Shown here: positions 30,113 to 41,641 of the stretch, in pieces
How the letters are laid out: every line of letters starts with the position of its first letter
Position numbering within the stretch: the first letter of the stretch is position 1
Notes under the pieces: model-generated
Seen by the model: only the letters and a program-made list of their open reading frames with translations
What the model was told of the DNA's origin: nothing
Database searches by the model: none
Origin: Bradyrhizobium erythrophlei
GTDB lineage: Bacteria; Pseudomonadota; Alphaproteobacteria; Rhizobiales; Xanthobacteraceae
Length of the DNA: 64,000 nucleotides
Direction of reading: 5' to 3'
NCBI RefSeq assembly: GCF_900142985.1
Contig: NZ_LT670849.1
Span: 2,914,001-2,978,000, forward strand
Program-made: the position numbers and the translations under genes

Positions 30113-30643
30113 ATGCCGGTCTATACCGTTCATGCCCCTGTAGCGAACAGCATGGATTTCCGTGCGACCGATCGCTTTGCGTTCGTGCGCGACGGCTTCC
30201 ATGTGTGGGCGGCGGCTTTCGGCGTGCTGTGGCTGGCCTGGCATCGGCTTTGGCTCGCGCTGCTGGGCTGGATCGTGTTGATGACCGTCATCGACATCGC
30301 GATGGTCAAGTTTGGCGTCGCAGCGGGGGTGGTGTTTCTGGTCGATGCGCTACTGGCTTTGCTGTTGGGATTTGAGGCCGCAAGCCTCAGGCGCTGGACG
30401 CTCTCACGCCGCAAATGGCGGCAGCTCGATATTGTCGTCGCAGACGACGAGGAGGCGGCCGAGCGCCGCTTTTTCGATCGCTGGACCGCGCGGCAACGCG
30501 TGGCAGGCAACGATCAACCGGCCGTTGATCGCGGTGGCCCGCCGCCGACGCGCGATGTGCCGGGACAACCCTTTTCACGACCGCCGTCACCGCCGCGCGA
30601 CGACATCATCGGCCTGTTTCCGGAGCCGGGGGCGTCGCGATGA
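30113..30643 (+). CDS. DUF2628 domain membrane protein
   Basis: 176 residues. After [10 protein letters not shown], the segment [26 protein letters not shown] and two further hydrophobic stretches form the DUF2628 core. A hydrophilic, Pro/Arg-rich tail ends [10 protein letters not shown]. Function unknown. It sits inside the his operon, 25 bp after hisB and overlapping hisH by 4 bp, an arrangement I recall as conserved in Rhizobiales. Translation is therefore coupled to a histidine enzyme, though no role in that pathway is known. Confidence 0.85.
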   Translation: MPVYTVHAPVANSMDFRATDRFAFVRDGFHVWAAAFGVLWLAWHRLWLALLGWIVLMTVIDIAMVKFGVAAGVVFLVDALLALLLGFEAASLRRWTLSRRKWRQLDIVVADDEEAAERRFFDRWTARQRVAGNDQPAVDRGGPPPTRDVPGQPFSRPPSPPRDDIIGLFPEPGASR

Positions 30644-31290
30644 CCGTTGCCATCATCGATTACGGCTCCGGCAATCTGCACTCGGCGGCGAAAGCCTTCG
30701 AGCGCGCGAGCCGCAGCATGGAGACCGGCGAAAAGATCCTCGTCACCCGCGATCCCGAAGCCGTTTATCGGGCCGATCGAATCGTGCTGCCAGGCGTCGG
30801 CGCCTTTGCCGATTGTCGTCGTGGTCTCGATGCGGTGAACGGCATGGTCGATGCTTTGACGGAAGCCGTGCGGCACAAGGCGCGGCCGTTCTTCGGCATC
30901 TGCGTCGGCATGCAGTTGATGGCGACGCGCGGCAAGGAATACGTCACGACCGAGGGCTTCAACTGGATTGCCGGCGACGTCGAGAAGATTTCGCCGCGCG
31001 ATGAAAGCCTGAAGATTCCGCACATGGGCTGGAACACGCTCGATGTGTTGCGCGAGCATCCCGTGCTGGAACGGTTGCCGTTGGGGCCGAAGGGCCGCCA
31101 CGCTTATTTCGTGCACTCCTATCACCTCAACGCCGCCAACGAGGCGGATGTGCTGGCGCGTACCGACTACGGCGGCCCGCTGACGGCGATCGTCGGTCGC
31201 GACACGGCGATCGGGACGCAATTTCACCCCGAAAAAAGCCAGCGCTTCGGGCTTGCCTTGATCTCGAACTTCTTGAAGTGGAAGCCGTGA
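30640..31290 (+). CDS. hisH: Imidazole glycerol phosphate synthase subunit HisH
   Basis: 216 residues. Class I glutamine amidotransferase with the nucleophile in [16 protein letters not shown] and the His-Glu pair in [13 protein letters not shown]. It releases ammonia from glutamine for HisF. The start overlaps DUF2628 (ATGA) and the end overlaps hisA (GTGA), so the genes are translationally coupled. Confidence 0.96.
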   Translation: MTVAIIDYGSGNLHSAAKAFERASRSMETGEKILVTRDPEAVYRADRIVLPGVGAFADCRRGLDAVNGMVDALTEAVRHKARPFFGICVGMQLMATRGKEYVTTEGFNWIAGDVEKISPRDESLKIPHMGWNTLDVLREHPVLERLPLGPKGRHAYFVHSYHLNAANEADVLARTDYGGPLTAIVGRDTAIGTQFHPEKSQRFGLALISNFLKWKP

Positions 31291-32027
31291 TTCTTTTTCC
31301 TGCCATCGATCTGAAGAATGGACAGTGCGTGCGCCTTGAGCAAGGCGACATGGCGCGCGCCACCGTGTTCAATCTCGATCCGGCGGCACAGGCCTCACAC
31401 TTCGCGTCGCAAGGGTTCGAGTATCTCCACGTCGTCGATCTCGATGGCGCCTTTGCCGGCAAGCCGGTTAACGCGCTAGCCGTTGAAGCGATGTTGGCCA
31501 GGGTCACGATGCCGGTGCAGCTAGGTGGCGGCATCCGCGATTTGAAGACGGTCGAAGCATGGCTCGAAAAAGGCATCACGCGGGTGATTATCGGCACCGC
31601 CGCCGTGCGCGATCCTGAACTCGTCAGAAGTGCTGCGAAGAAATTTCCCGGCCGCGTCGCGGTGGGTCTCGATGCCCGCGACGGCAAGGTAGCGGTCGAA
31701 GGCTGGGCGCAAACGTCCGAGGTAACCGCGCTCGATATCGCAAAACGGTTCGAAGATGCCGGCGTTGCCGCGATCATCTTTACCGACATCGCCCGCGATG
31801 GCCTGTTGAAGGGCCTGAACCTCGAGGCCACCGTTGCACTCGCCGACCGCATTTCCATTCCCGTCATCGCCTCCGGCGGATTTGCCTCGATCAATGACGT
31901 GAAAGAGCTGCTCGATCCGCGCGCGAAGAAGCTTGCCGGCGCTATCGTCGGCCGCGCGCTCTATGATGGCCGGCTTGATCCCGTTGCCGCGCTCGCGCTG
32001 ATCCGCAGCGCGCGGGCAGCAGCATGA
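31287..32027 (+). CDS. hisA: ProFAR isomerase HisA
   Basis: About 246 residues from the GTG at 31287, giving (M)[20 protein letters not shown] with the N-terminal catalytic Asp. [14 protein letters not shown] and [12 protein letters not shown] (second catalytic Asp) and [15 protein letters not shown] complete the barrel. It isomerises ProFAR to PRFAR. The TGA stop at 32025-32027 lies within an interspersed palindrome that begins at 32022, so the end of the gene may have been set by that insertion. Confidence 0.95.
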   Translation: MILFPAIDLKNGQCVRLEQGDMARATVFNLDPAAQASHFASQGFEYLHVVDLDGAFAGKPVNALAVEAMLARVTMPVQLGGGIRDLKTVEAWLEKGITRVIIGTAAVRDPELVRSAAKKFPGRVAVGLDARDGKVAVEGWAQTSEVTALDIAKRFEDAGVAAIIFTDIARDGLLKGLNLEATVALADRISIPVIASGGFASINDVKELLDPRAKKLAGAIVGRALYDGRLDPVAALALIRSARAAA

Positions 32028-32067
32028 TCCGGAAAAGTGGGAACCGGTTTTCCGAATAAGATCATGC
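32022..32067. repeat. 46-bp interspersed palindrome (copy 1), between hisA and hisF
   Basis: Ends GCATGATC and GATCATGC; inner arms CCGGAAAA and TTTTCC surround a central AACCGGTT. Its left end provides the hisA stop. A close copy lies at 44580-44624. This family is common in Bradyrhizobium genomes as I recall. Confidence 0.85.
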
Positions 32068-32092
32068 GCAAAACAGAAATCTAGGAGTTGCC

Positions 32093-32866
32093 ATGTTCAA
32101 GGTTCGCGTGATCCCCTGTCTCGACGTCAAGGACGGCCGCGTGGTCAAGGGCGTCAATTTCGTCGATCTTCGCGATGCCGGTGATCCCGTCGAAGCGGCG
32201 ATTGCGTACGATGCCGCCGGCGCCGACGAACTTTGCTTCCTCGACATCACGGCGACCCACGAGAACCGCGGCATCATGCTCGACGTGGTCCGCCGCACGG
32301 CGGAAGCCTGCTTCATGCCGCTCACGGTCGGGGGCGGCGTGCGCACGGTCGATGACATCAATACGTTGCTGCGCTCCGGCGCCGACAAGGCCTCGATCAA
32401 CTCGGCCGCGGTCAGCCGCCGCGAATTCGTCAAGGAAGCCGCTGAAAAGTTCGGTGACCAGTGCATCGTGGTCGCGATCGACGCCAAGCGGGTAAAGCGG
32501 GGCGCCAAGGATCGTTGGGAAATCTTTACCCATGGCGGCCGCAACGCCACCGGGATCGATGCCATCGAGTATGCCCAGGAAGTGGTTTCGCTCGGCGCCG
32601 GCGAAATCCTTTTGACCTCGATGGACCGGGACGGCACCAGACAAGGCTTTGACTTAGCCCTGACGCGGGCGATTGCCGATAGCGTTTCAGTGCCGGTCAT
32701 CGCCTCCGGCGGGGTCGGCAATCTCGACCACCTGGTCGACGGCGTCCGTGAGGGGCGTGCGAACGCCGTGCTGGCGGCGTCGATCTTCCACTTCGGCGAA
32801 TTTACCATTCGGCAGGCCAAGGACCACATGGCCCGCGCCGGCTTGGCCATGCGGCTCGATCCCTGA
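32093..32866 (+). CDS. hisF: Imidazole glycerol phosphate synthase subunit HisF
   Basis: 257 residues. [21 protein letters not shown] carries the first catalytic Asp, [13 protein letters not shown] the phosphate site, [15 protein letters not shown] the second Asp, and [16 protein letters not shown] the second phosphate loop. It forms the cyclase half of the HisHF complex. It is separated from hisA by 65 bp containing a palindromic repeat. Confidence 0.97.
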   Translation: MFKVRVIPCLDVKDGRVVKGVNFVDLRDAGDPVEAAIAYDAAGADELCFLDITATHENRGIMLDVVRRTAEACFMPLTVGGGVRTVDDINTLLRSGADKASINSAAVSRREFVKEAAEKFGDQCIVVAIDAKRVKRGAKDRWEIFTHGGRNATGIDAIEYAQEVVSLGAGEILLTSMDRDGTRQGFDLALTRAIADSVSVPVIASGGVGNLDHLVDGVREGRANAVLAASIFHFGEFTIRQAKDHMARAGLAMRLDP

Positions 32867-32955
32867 CGACTCTTTATGACAGAAGTGCTACAAGTCAGCG
32901 GTAATCGGCGCCCGTGATGCCGGCGCATCCATGTTTCGAAGTTGAGTTTGACGTG

Positions 32956-33279
32956 ATGTCGCGTTTTTCACTCCATGACCTTGCCAGCATTATCGACGCC
33001 CGCGCCGCATCCAGCGGCGAGGTTTCGTATACCCGCAAGCTTTTGGACAAGGGGTCGGAACATTGCGCCAAGAAGTTCGGCGAGGAAGCGGTCGAGACCG
33101 TGATCGCCGCGATCGGCGACGACCGCGACCACTTGATCGCGGAAAGCGCGGACACGCTGTTCCATTTGCTGGTGCTGTTGAAGTCGCGTGGCGTCAGGCT
33201 CGACGAAGTCGAGGCCGTGCTGGAGAAACGCACCGGAACGTCTGGACTTGAGGAGAAAGCCGCGCGCAAGCGCGACTAA
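32956..33279 (+). CDS. hisE: Phosphoribosyl-ATP pyrophosphatase
   Basis: 107 residues. The all-alpha MazG-like fold is shown by [23 protein letters not shown], whose Glu residues bind Mg, and [18 protein letters not shown]. It converts PR-ATP to PR-AMP in the second step of histidine synthesis. I chose the ATG at 32956 ([16 protein letters not shown]); an ATG at 32914 would add 14 unconserved residues. This is the monofunctional form, so hisI must be encoded elsewhere. Confidence 0.95.
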   Translation: MSRFSLHDLASIIDARAASSGEVSYTRKLLDKGSEHCAKKFGEEAVETVIAAIGDDRDHLIAESADTLFHLLVLLKSRGVRLDEVEAVLEKRTGTSGLEEKAARKRD

Positions 33280-33294
33280 CAAACAGGCGCCGTC

Positions 33295-34251
33295 ATGGAT
33301 ATCAGGGCACCGGACCAGCAGTATAACCCTTACCGGATATTTTCCCGGGAGCAGTGGGCGCATCTGCGCGACGACACGCCGATGACGCTGGAGCCCGGCG
33401 AGTTCGACAAGCTGCGTTCGATGCACGACCGCCTCGATCTCAAGGAAGTCGAAGAGATCTATCTGCCGCTGTCGCGACTGTTGTCGATCTATGTCGATGC
33501 CACGCAGCGATTGTATTATTCGCAGCGTCAATTCCTTGGCATCCAGGACCGCAAGATGCCTTATATCGTCGGTGTGGCCGGCTCGGTCGCGGTGGGCAAA
33601 TCCACCACCGCGCGCGTGCTGCAAGCGATGCTGGCGCGCTGGTCGCCGCGGCCGAAGGTCGACATGGTGACGACGGACGGCTTTCTGTTTCCGAATGCCG
33701 TGCTCGAGCGGCAAGGCCTGATGCAGAAGAAAGGCTTTCCCGAAAGCTACGACCTGCCGCGGCTGTCGTCGTTCCTGAGCGACATCAAGTCGGGGCGAGC
33801 CAAGGTACGCGCCCCGGTCTATTCGCATCTGACCTACGACATCGTTCCGAACCAATGGATCGAAGTCGACCGGCCCGACATCCTGATTGTCGAGGGGGTC
33901 AACGTGTTGCAGACCGGCCGCCTTCCGCGCGATGGCAAGGCGGTGTCGGTGGTTTCCGACTTCTTCGATTTCTCGGTCTATATCGACGCCGAGGAGCCGG
34001 TGCTCCGCGACTGGTATGTCCGCCGCTTCCTGGCCCTTCGCGATACGGCGTTCCACGATCCCAGGTCGTATTTCCATCGCTACGCGCTGCTGTCGGACGA
34101 GGAAGCGACTGCCACCGCGATCGCGATCTGGGAGCGCACCAACCTCGCCAATCTCGAGGACAATATTTTGCCGACGCGGCCGCGCGCGACGCTCATCCTC
34201 AAGAAAGGCGCCGATCACGTCGTGGAGACCGTCGCGCTACGGCGGCTCTGA
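33295..34251 (+). CDS. coaA: Type I pantothenate kinase
   Basis: 318 residues. The P-loop [18 protein letters not shown] and [16 protein letters not shown], with [40 protein letters not shown] and [13 protein letters not shown], match CoaA/PanK. It commits pantothenate to CoA. It follows hisE by 15 bp, so it probably shares the his transcript. With coaE at 19.6 kb, two CoA-pathway genes lie in this window. Confidence 0.96.
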   Translation: MDIRAPDQQYNPYRIFSREQWAHLRDDTPMTLEPGEFDKLRSMHDRLDLKEVEEIYLPLSRLLSIYVDATQRLYYSQRQFLGIQDRKMPYIVGVAGSVAVGKSTTARVLQAMLARWSPRPKVDMVTTDGFLFPNAVLERQGLMQKKGFPESYDLPRLSSFLSDIKSGRAKVRAPVYSHLTYDIVPNQWIEVDRPDILIVEGVNVLQTGRLPRDGKAVSVVSDFFDFSVYIDAEEPVLRDWYVRRFLALRDTAFHDPRSYFHRYALLSDEEATATAIAIWERTNLANLEDNILPTRPRATLILKKGADHVVETVALRRL

Positions 34252-34257
34252 AGATCG

Positions 34258-35319
34258 CTACTTCAGTGCCAGCGGCCGTTCTTCGTCGAGAAATCCCATC
34301 AGTTCGTGGAAGAACTGAATCCGGTTTTTTTCCAGCATCACGGTATGCGTGCCTTCCGAAAGCTCGATCAGCCGCTTGTACGGCGTGTTCTTGAGCTGCG
34401 CGAAGTAGTTTTGCGCCTGATAGGACGGAAGGTCCGCATCCCATTCCGCGTGAAGCAGGAGCGTCGGCACCGTGATCTTGCCGGGATCGTAGAGCGCCTT
34501 GCCGGAGCCGTAGGTGTTCGCGCTGTCTTCCATCACGCCGTTCGGCGCGCGCAGCTTCGGCGGATTGTGCTTGGCGGCTTCAGGATCGGTCGCCCAGGTC
34601 GCTGTAGCCCAGGCTTCGAACACGCCGGGCGGAATCAGATCCGCCTGCTTGTCTTCCGCAACGCCCTTCAGCCAGCGCGCCTTGGCGGAATCCTTCGACA
34701 CCAGCCGGTAGGCGCCAAGCGGCGTCGCCCACGGCGTGGCCGGCTCGTTGCGGATCCATTGCGGCGCGTACAGCACGAGCTTGGCGACCTTGTCGTTATG
34801 CTCGGCGGTATAGGAGCCGGAGATCGAGGTGCCCCACGACCAGCCCATGACGTTGATCTTCGCGACCTTGCGCTTCTTCAAAATGTAATCGACCGCCGCG
34901 CCCAGATCATGGGCGGCGACTTTGGTCGACACGATCGGCCTGTTGGCTTCGGCCGGCTGGCTCATCTCCGGCGGCCGCGTGGAATGGCCGTAGCCTCTGA
35001 CATCGACGAGATAGACGTCGTAACCGCGCAGCGCGATCAGGTCCATCATCGACACGCCCTCGATCGGGAGGTCGAAGGCGGTTTCCGCCGGATAGGTCGC
35101 GCCATGCACGAAGATCAAAATCTTGTCGGGTGAACTCTCACGCCCCGCCAGGTGCTTGTTGCGCACAAACAGCTCGATCCCTGCGTCTCCCGACGGGATC
35201 ATGGTGTCGGAAGATTCAAGCTTCGGCTCTTCGGCGTTCGCGAAAGAAAGGGCGGAAAGGCTTGCCGCAACAACTGATGTCAGCAACAAGAAAGAAAGCC
35301 GCAAAAAACCCGCGCGCAT
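34258..35319 (-). CDS. Exported alpha/beta hydrolase
   Basis: 353 residues with an N-terminal signal (MRAGFLRLSFLLLTSVVAAS, then LSALSFANAEE). The triad appears to be Ser in VMGWSWGTSISGS, Asp in LHAEWDADLPSYQ and His in LSEGTHTVMLEKN; the oxyanion region is IFVHGATYPAE. The specificity is not evident; lipase or esterase activity is possible. The frame runs upstream to 35523 through a repeat, but the ATG at 35319 has a clear GGAGGTG and begins the signal peptide. It ends 6 bp from convergent coaA. Confidence 0.85.
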   Translation of the reverse strand: MRAGFLRLSFLLLTSVVAASLSALSFANAEEPKLESSDTMIPSGDAGIELFVRNKHLAGRESSPDKILIFVHGATYPAETAFDLPIEGVSMMDLIALRGYDVYLVDVRGYGHSTRPPEMSQPAEANRPIVSTKVAAHDLGAAVDYILKKRKVAKINVMGWSWGTSISGSYTAEHNDKVAKLVLYAPQWIRNEPATPWATPLGAYRLVSKDSAKARWLKGVAEDKQADLIPPGVFEAWATATWATDPEAAKHNPPKLRAPNGVMEDSANTYGSGKALYDPGKITVPTLLLHAEWDADLPSYQAQNYFAQLKNTPYKRLIELSEGTHTVMLEKNRIQFFHELMGFLDEERPLALK

Positions 35320-35421
35320 CGAACACCTCCCGTGAGATCTTTTAATTGAGGCGGATGCTCGATGGAATCGGCGGCCGCTGTCAAGGCGGACTATTGCAAC
35401 CGGGCTTTGCGCTAGGGGCGT

Positions 35422-35509
35422 CGTCATTGCGAGGAGCGAAGGCGACGAAGCAATCCAACCAGCCTTGGCGACAAAGTTCTGGATTGCCTCGCTTGCGCTC
35501 GCAATGACG
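35422..35509. repeat. Interspersed repeat with inverted ends (88 bp)
   Basis: Starts CGTCATTGCGAGGAGCGAAG and ends GCTCGCAATGACG, with inner CAATCCA and TGGATTG also inverted. A family I recall as abundant in Bradyrhizobium. It lies between the hydrolase start and the kinase stop. Confidence 0.8.
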
Positions 35510-35546
35510 GCGATGGCGTTCAAATCCTGAAGCGTGATGTCGTCCT

Positions 35547-37784
<2,238 letters not shown>

Positions 37785-37931
37785 CACCGACCACCCAACG
37801 AGTTCTTTGGCTTTGGCGATCAAGATGCCGCTTGCCACCTTGCGAAGTGCTTGAGGACCACTTCTCGTTCCCCGTGCGCTGCGAACAGGGTTAACCGGAC
37901 GTTAAAGCGCGCAAACGGTGTTTGCCGAGGG

Positions 37932-38318
37932 CTATCTCGCTGCGACAGTGATAGGAACGTCGATTCGCCGCGCGAGTGGACCTTTCAGCTCTTTCAGCAT
38001 TCCATCAACCAGGATTTTAAATTCCCGGCTTGTTTGGGGAAGATCGTTGAGGCGCGAAGCTATCATTTCCTTGGAGAAGTCTAGCTTCAGCGTTTCGCAA
38101 TGTTTAATCAGTGCCTCTAGATGATCTTTTAGATCGCCTTTGGATTCTTCGCTGCGCGGCTTCAATGCGGTCTGTTCATCTGGATCATTGAAAAATAGCC
38201 CCGCATATTCATCGTGGATGTACATCCCCAGATGAACGTAGGCATCCGCATAGACTCTCAGCATTTCAAATAAGCTCCAAAGCACGCCGGGAGAGAATAT
38301 TTCTCCGGCGCTACTCAT
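37932..38318 (-). CDS. Hypothetical protein, possibly a truncated gene
   Basis: 128 residues, not recognised. It is mostly alpha-helical and acidic in the middle (HDEYAGLFFNDPDEQTALKP). The codons use more A and T than the neighbours, as do the flanks to 38400, suggesting acquired DNA. The C-terminus (ARRIDVPITVAAR) ends abruptly. The helical LDFSKEMIASRLNDLPQTSR recalls the middle of longer bacterial hypothetical proteins, so this may be an N-terminal fragment; that is a guess. No clear ribosome site. Confidence 0.5.
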   Translation of the reverse strand: MSSAGEIFSPGVLWSLFEMLRVYADAYVHLGMYIHDEYAGLFFNDPDEQTALKPRSEESKGDLKDHLEALIKHCETLKLDFSKEMIASRLNDLPQTSREFKILVDGMLKELKGPLARRIDVPITVAAR

Positions 38319-38467
38319 AGTAGCGCCACGAGTTGAGCCCTAAAATGGGTATTTTAAGTATTACAGGACCGAGAAGCTCTAGAACAATTGAAGAACTCGC
38401 TTTCGCGCTTTCGACCAGCATCGGTACAGCGCGGGCGCGTCCAAGGAGAGGATCTGATTCCGAGGCG

Positions 38468-38875
38468 TCAGGCTTTCGCGTATGCCGCGACCAGAACGAT
38501 CAGCAACGCCGCCGAGAACAGTGCCGGAACCGGCAAGATGAACTGCCAGGCGATGATGCCGCCGGCCAAGGTAGCAACCGCGAACGCGGCGATCATCGGC
38601 CGCACCTGCGCCGCGTCCGTGCGCGCCAGCGAGGCGAGCTGCCACAGCAATACGGATTGCAACAGCATGGCAACCGTGAGCGACCAGCCAAACCCCATGA
38701 AGAAATCGAGATAGGACCGGTTGGCGCCCATCGTGTCGAAACGAACGGTTTCCATGGCCTTGAGCACGTCGTTGTCGCCCATCGGGGACCATCTCTTGAG
38801 GCCGCCGAGCGAATGCCCAAGCGCAAACACCAGCGAGATGACTGCCGAGATTCTTAAGAGCACGGTCGTGGTCAT
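38468..38875 (-). CDS. Small four-helix membrane protein (LIC_13387-like)
   Basis: 135 residues with four predicted membrane segments. The N-terminus (MTTTVLLRISAVISLVFALG followed by HSLGG) and the central RFDTMGANRSYLDFFMGFGWS resemble proteins labelled LIC_13387 family, which have no known function. Single leftward gene, flanked by gaps of about 150 bp to the left and 260 bp to the right. Confidence 0.7.
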   Translation of the reverse strand: MTTTVLLRISAVISLVFALGHSLGGLKRWSPMGDNDVLKAMETVRFDTMGANRSYLDFFMGFGWSLTVAMLLQSVLLWQLASLARTDAAQVRPMIAAFAVATLAGGIIAWQFILPVPALFSAALLIVLVAAYAKA

Positions 38876-39135
38876 GGCAACGGCTCCAGCAAGGTACTTT
38901 CAAAGCCTGCTTGATCTCACCTTCACGAGGGCCCAGGCGGCGATTAACGGCTGAAGAATACAGTGTGCGCGGCTCGAGATCATTACGGACATTTTCCTGA
39001 AAAATCACAATACTCTTTTGTCTCAATGACTTCCGACGGCCGCCCTAATTTTGGCGACCCGGGTTCCACCGGTTTTTGAATGTGCCTATGCGCTTTCGGC
39101 TCCCCTCCAGGGCGTTATTCCCTGCGGAGGGAATC

Positions 39136-39312
39136 ATGCCGATCTATCGCGCGTATCTGATTGATAAAGACGACCGGGTGGACTCCTTCAGACCGGTCGA
39201 GGCCGATGATGACGAGGAGGCGCTGGAGGCGGCGCGGCGGCTCGTCGATGGCCATGATGTCGAGGTGTGGCTTCTCGACAGGATGGTCGGCCGCATGAGT
39301 AAGCCGGTATAA
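39136..39312 (+). CDS. Small acidic hypothetical protein (58 aa)
   Basis: MPIYRAYLIDKDDRVDSFRP begins a short alpha/beta protein with an acidic centre (EADDDEEALEAARRLVDGHD). I recall similar short proteins, repeated many times in Bradyrhizobium genomes and of unknown function. The ATG at 39136 has GGAGGGAATC in front; an upstream in-frame ATG at 39076 is not supported. The cupin gene follows 43 bp later. Confidence 0.7.
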   Translation: MPIYRAYLIDKDDRVDSFRPVEADDDEEALEAARRLVDGHDVEVWLLDRMVGRMSKPV

Positions 39313-39355
39313 GCGTGCCGAGACGACGGATTTATCAATCCAAGCGGAGGGCAGG

Positions 39356-39784
39356 ATGACAGCATCACCGACCGATGGCTTCGCGTTGATCAAGCCGGGC
39401 CAGACCTATCTCGGCAAGCAGGGCATCGTGTACGGCGCGGGCGCGTCGAAAGAGACGGTCGGTGCGGAAAAGATCTGCATGAACGTGATGCCGATGCCGC
39501 CGGGCGCGGTGGCGAAGGCGCACTACCACAAGGACATCGAGACCATCGCCTATATGCTGGAGGGCGAGTGCGCCGTCTATTACGGCGATCACCTCGAGAA
39601 ACGCGTGCTTGTCGCTCAAGGCGAGCAGTGTTTCTGCGACGCCAATATTCCGCACGCGCCGCGCAACGAAAGCGGCAAGCCCTGCACCTGGATCGTGGTG
39701 CATTCCTCCGGCAGCGATCAGGACGGCATCGTGCTGTTGCCGGAGCTCGACAAGGAGTTGGCGGAGCGATTAGCGAAAGTCTGA
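39356..39784 (+). CDS. Cupin domain protein
   Basis: 142 residues. Cupin motif 1 is AKAHYHKDIETIAYMLEGE, with the His and Glu metal ligands; motif 2 is DANIPHAPRNES, with the last His. A single-domain cytoplasmic cupin, so the substrate cannot be inferred. It starts with GCGGAGGGCAGG upstream. A copy of its last 15 codons appears again at 40315-40359, after the next cupin gene, indicating past rearrangement here. Confidence 0.8.
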   Translation: MTASPTDGFALIKPGQTYLGKQGIVYGAGASKETVGAEKICMNVMPMPPGAVAKAHYHKDIETIAYMLEGECAVYYGDHLEKRVLVAQGEQCFCDANIPHAPRNESGKPCTWIVVHSSGSDQDGIVLLPELDKELAERLAKV

Positions 39785-39824
39785 CTTCGGCGCATTTCCA
39801 CTTTTCGCTTTAAGGGAGGACCCA

Positions 39825-40289
39825 ATGTTCCGTCTCGCGTTCCTCGTTTTGCTGACACTTCCTCTCGCGACGGCCTGCCTTGCACAACAATTTCCAATTA
39901 TGCCGGGCGGCGAGTTGCCGGTCGCCACGATCGAACTGGACAAGATGCCGTGGACAACGATTCCCAGCATCAGTGCCGCACAGCAATTCGCGACCATCGT
40001 CGGAGACCGTGCGAAACCGGGATTTTATATTCAGCTCGTCCGGTGGCCGCCCCATTCGGTCCTCAAGGCGCACTCTCACCCCGACGACCGATATGTGATG
40101 GTGCTAAGCGGCACGTTCTATCACGGCATCGCCGACAAATTTGACGAGAGCAAACTGGAAGCGAGGCCCGCGGGCAGCTTCTTCACCGAGCCGAAGGGTG
40201 TTCGTCATTTCGGAATGACGAAAGATGAGGGAACGGTGCTCTATTTTGTCGGCACGGGCCCGTCGACGACGGACAATCTGGAAAAATGA
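39825..40289 (+). CDS. Exported cupin domain protein
   Basis: 154 residues with a signal peptide (MFRLAFLVLLTLPLATACLA, then QQ); ATAC could also act as a lipobox. The cupin core has PPHSVLKAHSHPDDRYVMVL with two His ligands, and PKGVRHFGMT with the third. Similar periplasmic cupins are common and mostly uncharacterised. It starts after GGGAGGACCC. It lies between the first cupin gene and a detached copy of that gene's 3' end. Confidence 0.8.
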   Translation: MFRLAFLVLLTLPLATACLAQQFPIMPGGELPVATIELDKMPWTTIPSISAAQQFATIVGDRAKPGFYIQLVRWPPHSVLKAHSHPDDRYVMVLSGTFYHGIADKFDESKLEARPAGSFFTEPKGVRHFGMTKDEGTVLYFVGTGPSTTDNLEK

Positions 40290-40314
40290 GATCGGACTAT
40301 CCGCCGAGCGCCGG

Positions 40315-40359
40315 TTGCCGCAGCTCGACAAGGAATTGGCGGAGCGGCTGGCGGCGTGA
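40315..40359 (+). pseudogene. Remnant: 3' end of a cupin gene
   Basis: Fifteen codons reading LPQLDKELAERLAA and stop, nearly identical to LPELDKELAERLAKV at the end of the cupin gene 39356-39784. No start or upstream frame is attached. It looks like the tail of a duplicated gene whose body was lost or replaced by the exported cupin gene. Confidence 0.75.
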
Positions 40360-40396
40360 GGGGATTGATTCGATTGTAACCGCGATGGCGGTGTGC

Positions 40397-40512
40397 TCCC
40401 TCTCCCCTTGCGGGAGAGGGTTGGGGTGAGGGGTCTCTCGCTAGCACAAGAACCCCTCACCCGCCCGACTTCGCTGCGCTTCGCCGGGCGACCTCTCCCG
40501 CAAGGGGAGAGG
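40397..40512. repeat. Interspersed repeat with inverted ends (116 bp)
   Basis: Starts CTCCCTCTCCCCTTGCGGGA and ends TCCCGCAAGGGGAGAGG; an inner pair, GGGGTGAGGGG and CCCCTCACCC, is also inverted. A family I recall from Bradyrhizobium. It fills most of the gap between the exported cupin and the BMP-protein gene. Confidence 0.8.
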
Positions 40513-40540
40513 TGAAGCGCCCTCTTGGCGACTTCGTGCC

Positions 40541-41641
40541 TCACACCGAGCCGATGATGCCTTCGACCAGATAATCCGTGGTCTCCAGCTTGGGATCGTA
40601 GAGGGGCGTGTCCTTGTCGGTGATCACCTTGCCGGTGTTGCTCTTGACCGTGCCGGTGAAGATCGGTTTGCCCGCCTTCAGGTCGGCGATGGCCGCCATC
40701 GCCGCGTTACGGCCGGCATCACTGCACCCAGCGCCGAACGCCGTGCTCTGCACCATGTCCTTGTCGTAGCCGCCGATCACCATGTTCGGCAGCTTCTCGC
40801 CCTTGGCCAGGAGGCCGGCGAAGCTCGTGTAGATCGTGCCCCACTTCAGCTCGGCGCCGGTGATAAAACCCTTCGGCGCAAGGTCGGCCTGGCTGGCATT
40901 GTGGCCGCAGCTCTTGACGCCGCGCTTCTCGGCGGTCTCGATCACCACCTTGGGGCTGTCGATGTGGCAGGCGATGACGTCGCAGCCGGCATCGACCAGC
41001 GCGTTCGCGGCCTCCGCCTCGCGCACCGGCATCGCCCAGTCGCCGGTGACGATCAGTTGCACCGTGACGTTCGGGTTCACCTTGCGCGCGCCCAGCATGA
41101 ACGAGTTGACGTTGCGCAGCACCAGCGGGATCGGCTTGGCGGCGATGTAGCCGATCTTGTTGGACTTGGTCGACAAGCCCGCGGCGATGCCGTTCACATA
41201 GTGACCCTGGTCGAGATAGCAGAAATAGCCGCCGGCGTTGGCGGGATGCTTGTCGGCCGACCACAGCGAGGTCGGGTGGCGGAATTCGATCTTCGGATAT
41301 TTCTTGGCCGCATCGACCATGAAGGGGTTGAAGTAGCCGAACGAGGTCGGGAACAGCAGCGTCGCGCCGTCGATGTTGATCATCGACTCCATGGTCTTTG
41401 CGACTGCGACCGTCTCCGGCACGTTTTCTTCCTCGACCACCTTGACGCCGGGCAGGTCCTTCAGCGCCTTGGCGCCGACCGCGTGGGCCTGGTTCCAGCC
41501 ATAGTCGGCGCGCGGGCCGACATAGATGATGCCGATGGTGAGACCGGCGGCCTGCGCCGGTGCTCCGAGGCCGGACAGCACGAACGGGCTGGCGGCTGCG
41601 CCGGAAAGAAAGGTTCTGCGGGAAATCGAACGCGTGATCAT
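40541..41641 (-). CDS. BMP family ABC transporter substrate-binding protein
   Basis: 366 residues with a Tat signal (SISRRTFLSGAAASPFVLSG). The mature part has IGIIYVGPRADYGWNQAHAVG, MVDAAKKYPKIEFRHPTS, KIGYIAAKPIPLVLRNVNSF and VIGGYDKDMVQSTAFGA, all typical of BMP/PnrA-like periplasmic binding proteins, which take nucleosides or related compounds. No permease or ATPase gene is adjacent. I chose the ATG at 41641 because it begins the signal. It lies 105 bp downstream of the GntR regulator on the same strand. Confidence 0.9.
   Translation of the reverse strand: MITRSISRRTFLSGAAASPFVLSGLGAPAQAAGLTIGIIYVGPRADYGWNQAHAVGAKALKDLPGVKVVEEENVPETVAVAKTMESMINIDGATLLFPTSFGYFNPFMVDAAKKYPKIEFRHPTSLWSADKHPANAGGYFCYLDQGHYVNGIAAGLSTKSNKIGYIAAKPIPLVLRNVNSFMLGARKVNPNVTVQLIVTGDWAMPVREAEAANALVDAGCDVIACHIDSPKVVIETAEKRGVKSCGHNASQADLAPKGFITGAELKWGTIYTSFAGLLAKGEKLPNMVIGGYDKDMVQSTAFGAGCSDAGRNAAMAAIADLKAGKPIFTGTVKSNTGKVITDKDTPLYDPKLETTDYLVEGIIGSV

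Noticed and set aside
38379..39026. 215-codon minus-strand frame over the small membrane protein gene
   Set aside because: It overlaps the better-supported four-helix membrane protein in another frame and has Arg-rich low-complexity sequence.
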